Source of the DNA: Actinomycetes bacterium
GTDB taxonomy: Bacteria; Actinomycetota; Aquicultoria; CAJVYJ01; JAUVQD01
Direction of reading: 5' to 3'
DNA: 7,240 bases
Assembly (NCBI GenBank): GCA_030598355.1
Contig: JAUVQD010000062.1
Coordinates: forward strand, 1 to 7,240
Positions within the stretch are counted from its first letter, which is position 1. Each line of letters begins with the position of its first letter. The notes under the pieces were generated by a model, which saw nothing but the letters and a program-made list of their open reading frames with translations, was not told the origin of the DNA and did no database searches. The position numbers and the translations under genes are program-made. Positions 6,072-7,240 of the stretch are shown here, piece after piece.

Positions 6072-6683
6072 TCAGTGCTGATGTTTCGCTTCTCCTTTTT
6101 TGCCGCTAATATGATTGATTACTCCCAGTGTGATGCTTAAAGTAAAGAACGCTCCGGCCGGAAGAACCATGATCAACCACGGCTGAAACCAGTTGCCCAG
6201 TAATTGAATTGAAAACAAACGCCCAGATCCCATAATCTCTCTTATCGCTCCAAGCAGCACCAGACCCCAAGTAAATCCCAAGCCCATACCGACGGCGTCC
6301 GCTACTGCGTTTGGAACCGGGTTTTTTGACGCAAACGTTTCCGCTCTTCCCAAAACAAGACAATTGACAACTATCAATGGAACATAGGGTCCAAGAGCCT
6401 TGCTGATAACGGGAAAATACCCCGCCAGAAACATGTCGGCCATGGTAACGAATGTGGCAATTATCACCACATACGAGGCCAGCCGCACCTGCGCTGGTAT
6501 CCACTTCTTAATGATCGAAATAATTGTGCTGGAGCTTACCAGAACAAAAAAAGTGGCCAGTCCCATCGATAATCCGTTGATAACAGAATTGGTCACAGCC
6601 AGTGTCGGACACAACCCAATGAGCAGCCTGAACATCGGATTTTGATCCCAAAGACCTCTTTTCAGATCATCTTTAAGTTCCAT
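6072..6683 (-). CDS. rnfE: Rnf complex membrane subunit RnfE
   Basis: RnfE is the RnfA paralogue in the membrane core of the Rnf complex (NqrD homologue). The 203 residues show about six helices and the motifs NPMFRLLIGLCPTLAVT (15-31) and PLIVVNCLVLGRAETFASKNP (102-122). Cys25 and Cys108 are the partner cysteines to those in RnfA. The C-terminus ends in a short charged, histidine-containing tail (GKKGEAKHQH). Start ATG at 6683 has an excellent ribosome site, GAGGTGA, that overlaps the rnfG stop codon; only one base separates the two genes, so they are tightly coupled. Length and motifs are complete. Confidence 0.97.
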   Translation of the reverse strand: MELKDDLKRGLWDQNPMFRLLIGLCPTLAVTNSVINGLSMGLATFFVLVSSSTIISIIKKWIPAQVRLASYVVIIATFVTMADMFLAGYFPVISKALGPYVPLIVVNCLVLGRAETFASKNPVPNAVADAVGMGLGFTWGLVLLGAIREIMGSGRLFSIQLLGNWFQPWLIMVLPAGAFFTLSITLGVINHISGKKGEAKHQH

Positions 6684-6684
6684 G

Positions 6685-7240
6685 TCACCTCTTTTTTAAC
6701 GCCCCTATGACTTTCTTCACATTTTTGTTCAAGCCCGCCACTACCGCCCGGGAAGAAATCGTCGCGCCGGTAATTGCCTCAACTTCATTCTTGGATTTTT
6801 GCGCTGTTTCGTTTTTTACCAGATCTATTTGCATCAGCCCGTTTAACCCGGAAAATTGGTCTGTGAACTTGACCTCATCAATTCGATTTCCTAAGCCCGG
6901 AGTTTCGATATTTTCCAAAATCTTAATCCCTGAAAGCTTCTCTGAGTCCCGGTCTATGCCGACCATCATAACTATATCCCCCTGAAAGCCCGTGGCTACA
7001 GTCTGAAAAGCGTACCCGGTTGATTGACCGCCCGCGTCTTTTCCTTGATGCAAAATCAGTCCATCGATCTTAATCCTCTGTACCGTCTTTGTTTTCGGCA
7101 ATACAGAAAGAACAGCTTCTTTTGTTTCTCTTCTTCTGTTCTCAATTATCTGTGGTTCCGAAGCCCCATTGGCCCAGGCCAATAAACCACCGGAAATGAT
7201 TCCAATGACACCCAAAGTCGCTACAATTCTTGGCGCATTC
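6685..7240 (-). CDS. rnfG: Rnf complex flavoprotein subunit RnfG, 5' end outside window
   Basis: RnfG is a membrane-anchored subunit whose exported FMN-binding domain carries a covalently attached flavin and passes electrons within Rnf. The reading frame is open to the window edge (in-frame codons from 7239), so the true start lies beyond it. A TTG at 7215 could be read as a start, but it would cut into the membrane helix, whose residues (ending SGGLLAWAN) continue upstream as RIVATLG. Counting from that TTG, the FMN domain includes GYAFQTVATGFQGDI (67-81), ETPGLGNRI (104-112) and the flavinylation motif EAITGATISS (146-155). Thr152 (codon 6760-6762) is the expected site of phosphoester-linked FMN, attached in the family by ApbE. 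No apbE gene is in the window. It is followed by rnfE after one base. Confidence 0.95.
   Translation of the reverse strand, partial: NAPRIVATLGVIGIISGGLLAWANGASEPQIIENRRRETKEAVLSVLPKTKTVQRIKIDGLILHQGKDAGGQSTGYAFQTVATGFQGDIVMMVGIDRDSEKLSGIKILENIETPGLGNRIDEVKFTDQFSGLNGLMQIDLVKNETAQKSKNEVEAITGATISSRAVVAGLNKNVKKVIGALKKR
6687..6692 (-). promoter_or_regulatory. Ribosome binding site of rnfE overlapping the rnfG stop
   Basis: AGAGGT on the minus strand shares its last base with the rnfG TGA stop and lies three bases before the rnfE ATG at 6683. Ribosomes finishing rnfG would cover it, which suggests termination-reinitiation coupling and matched production of the two subunits. Confidence 0.6.

Noticed and set aside
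6106..6504. 132-codon minus-strand frame inside rnfE
   Set aside because: It is in another frame of the same strand as rnfE. The rnfE frame carries the membrane helices and conserved cysteines, while this product has no membrane pattern or known motif.
7213..7215. TTG as the start of rnfG
   Set aside because: The frame stays open to the window edge and the upstream residues continue the membrane helix, so the gene is 5'-truncated by the window and does not start here.

Overview
The window is a compact, single-strand stretch of a bacterial chromosome: every supported gene reads on the minus strand, so transcription runs from base 7240 towards base 1. Two functional blocks lie end to end, with one intergenic interval of 202 bases, one of 113 bases, and otherwise gaps of 0-42 bases or stop/start overlaps.

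Block 1 (7240 to 3505) is the distal part of an Rnf operon in the order rnfG (5' end outside the window), rnfE, rnfA, rnfB, followed by a NusG domain II protein and a Gx-transporter/heptaprenyl diphosphate synthase component I-like membrane protein. The order G-E-A-B matches the usual rnfCDGEAB layout, so rnfC and rnfD are expected just beyond base 7240. Rnf couples electron flow between reduced ferredoxin and NAD to ion pumping across the membrane. RnfB carries many cysteines (enough for five [4Fe-4S] clusters), RnfG keeps its covalent-FMN motif, and RnfA and RnfE keep their paired cysteines. The last two genes are a recurrent pair of unknown mechanism. From memory they resemble the EetA/EetB pair of flavin-based extracellular electron transfer loci, so this block may link Rnf to another extracytoplasmic redox function.

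Between rnfA and rnfB is the most unusual feature: a perfect 26-bp inverted repeat with an 11-base loop, plus a third degenerate copy of its 16-bp core, inside a nested structure of about 103 bp. It resembles REP/REPIN or MITE-type elements mobilised by REP-associated tyrosine transposases, but no transposase is in the window. Downstream of it, before rnfB, is a good sigma70-type promoter candidate, so rnfB and the two following genes may be transcribed separately from rnfGEA.

Block 2 (3391 to 1) is radC-mreB-mreC-mreD-mrdA: a JAMM-domain RadC protein followed by the rod-shape/elongasome genes, ending in the N-terminus of penicillin-binding protein 2, which runs off the window at base 1. radC/mreB and mreC/mreD overlap by 4 bases and mreD/mrdA abut exactly, indicating translational coupling. 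A weaker promoter candidate precedes radC.

The organism is probably a rod-shaped anaerobe of middling GC content. The radC-mreBCD arrangement is familiar from Firmicutes, and Rnf with a long RnfB plus the NusG-II/Gx pair is typical of Clostridia and some other anaerobic Gram-positive lineages, including deep-branching Actinobacteriota. The phylum cannot be fixed from this sequence alone. No tRNA, rRNA, CRISPR array or transposase gene was seen.
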